This document shows, piece by piece, positions 63,304 through 64,000 of a DNA stretch of 64,000 nt. The DNA is taken from the NCBI GenBank assembly GCA_002682825.1, contig NOKP01000007.1:372001-436000 (forward strand), read 5' to 3'. The position numbers and the translations under genes are program-made. The DNA is from Neonectria sp. B-13. Its lineage: Eukaryota; Ascomycota; Sordariomycetes; Hypocreales; Nectriaceae. Below the pieces are notes generated by a model, which searched no databases, was not told the DNA's origin, and was given only the letters and a program-made list of their open reading frames with translations. Position 1 is the first letter of the stretch. Each line of letters begins with the position of its first letter.

Positions 63304-63975
63304 TCATAGGGTAAATTTGCCAATATCTCCGACACACAGTCCACTGCCTTGCGACCTTTTATGCCTGTGAATCCGGGGGAAGAACAGTGCGGGATGATGT
63401 ACGCAACAGCCTTTGCAGTACATGGGCGCGTAAAGATCCTTCATCTTTTGCTTCAAAGGCCCGGTTTCACGGAGGCGAGCACAGTCGCTGCAGTGGTATT
63501 TCCGAGACAGGACATCTCGGATCATCCCTAGTTGCTCGTCGCTGGCTCCGCCGACGGCTAACCTCTTTTTCGCAGGACCGACAAACATACGGTTAAAGTC
63601 ATCGAAGTTGCGATCCACAGAGATTTGATGGAACTTATGGCAGGTTTGGCGTAGGAAGTAAAGAGAGCTTGCACGAATATGACCCATGATTTCAAGGAGC
63701 AGCTCCTCTGGAAGTCGGAGGAGTTTAGAGGTGTCTTCTTCCCCGTGAATGTCCTTGTCCTTGCCCGTTGGGTCCGAGTTAGGTCGGCTCTTAGTTCGGA
63801 CTTGAGAGGCTCCATCAACTGCGAGTTTCTCTTCTTGCTTTGAGAAGGTGACATGGTGATGAGTACTAGTATCCGTGACAATAATTGTTCTTGGAAAATG
63901 GGATAGAATGTTCGCGCTTGAGTGACGTCGAAGCGGCTTTGGCATTTCGGATAGAAGACGAAGAGAACCAGGCAT
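63304..63975 (-). CDS. F-box domain protein, possibly C-terminally truncated
   Basis: Open frame of 223 residues on the minus strand. An F-box is visible at about residues 85-118 (LLRLPEELLLEIMGHIRASSLYFLRQTCHKFHQIS), followed by a region with paired cysteines (YHCSDCARL, MYCKGCCVHHPALFFP, LCVGDIGK) as in a large fungal F-box family that recruits targets to SCF ubiquitin ligases. Family members normally continue well beyond this point, but the frame stops at 63304 and I could not find a splice that restores a convincing continuation; Cys/Trp-rich remnants lie further left near 62800-63060. The ATG at 63975 is only 25 bp from the window edge, so the true start may be outside, or at 63945. Confidence 0.65.
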   Translation of the reverse strand: MPGSLRLLSEMPKPLRRHSSANILSHFPRTIIVTDTSTHHHVTFSKQEEKLAVDGASQVRTKSRPNSDPTGKDKDIHGEEDTSKLLRLPEELLLEIMGHIRASSLYFLRQTCHKFHQISVDRNFDDFNRMFVGPAKKRLAVGGASDEQLGMIRDVLSRKYHCSDCARLRETGPLKQKMKDLYAPMYCKGCCVHHPALFFPRIHRHKRSQGSGLCVGDIGKFTL

Positions 63976-64000
63976 TATATAAAAGTACCCAATCGAGTTG

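Noticed and set aside
1..64000. CRISPR arrays, insertion sequences, phage or bacterial operons
   Set aside because: No regular spaced repeats and no transposase or integrase; intron-rich eukaryotic genes throughout.

Overview
The window comes from a filamentous ascomycete genome. The evidence is the intron structure (many phase-consistent introns of 45-90 bp with GTAAGT/GTATGT-type donors and CTAAC/CTGAC-like branch sites), conserved fungal families (C2H2 plus fungal-specific transcription-factor domain, MON2, TRM7, MMS2, Prs), Ser/Thr-rich GPI proteins and secreted plant-cell-wall enzymes. The gene set looks like a plant-associated Sordariomycete; the species cannot be named from sequence alone. 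Gene models were assembled by eye from frames, splice signals and phase. All multi-exon totals below are divisible by three.

Region 1 (1-15.2 kb) is the most interesting part. After a partial first exon at the left edge and a gene-free stretch with a 17-bp degenerate tandem repeat, six genes form a compact metabolic cluster: a C2H2/fungal_trans regulator (-), a short-chain dehydrogenase (+), an amidase-signature hydrolase (-), a zinc alcohol dehydrogenase (-), a PgdA-like CE4 (NodB) deacetylase (+) and an Mtr-like amino-acid transporter (+). The heptamer CTCCAAC/GTTGGAG occurs 17 times in the roughly 2.9 kb of intergenic DNA in this cluster (about 0.35 expected) and is present in every promoter region. 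It is a candidate operator for a pathway-specific regulon, probably for uptake and breakdown (or modification) of an amide- or imide-containing compound.

Region 2 (15.2-31 kb) is mainly housekeeping: a GPI-anchored Ser/Thr-rich protein, a doubtful small gene, a GNAT acetyltransferase, TRM7, the Golgi scaffold MON2, an intron-containing tRNA-Leu(UAA), and ribose-phosphate pyrophosphokinase with a 9-nt microexon. It ends with an unusual single-exon protein that joins an HFCD flavoprotein domain lacking its catalytic residues to an F-box-like segment and ankyrin-like repeats.

Region 3 (31-48 kb) is gene-poor: gaps of 5.1 and 7.0 kb flank one APC amino-acid permease, followed by an 876-residue disordered fungal protein with an internal 30-bp triplication.

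Region 4 (48-64 kb) contains the UEV protein MMS2 and a mitochondrial stomatin-like SLP2 that share a bidirectional promoter. It also holds a GPI-anchored cysteine-rich protein built from four CMP-CC modules, a MER3/HFM1-type Sec63 domain with no helicase part, a protealysin-like M4 metallopeptidase without a signal peptide, a secreted pectate lyase, and an F-box protein at the right edge whose C-terminal part appears lost.
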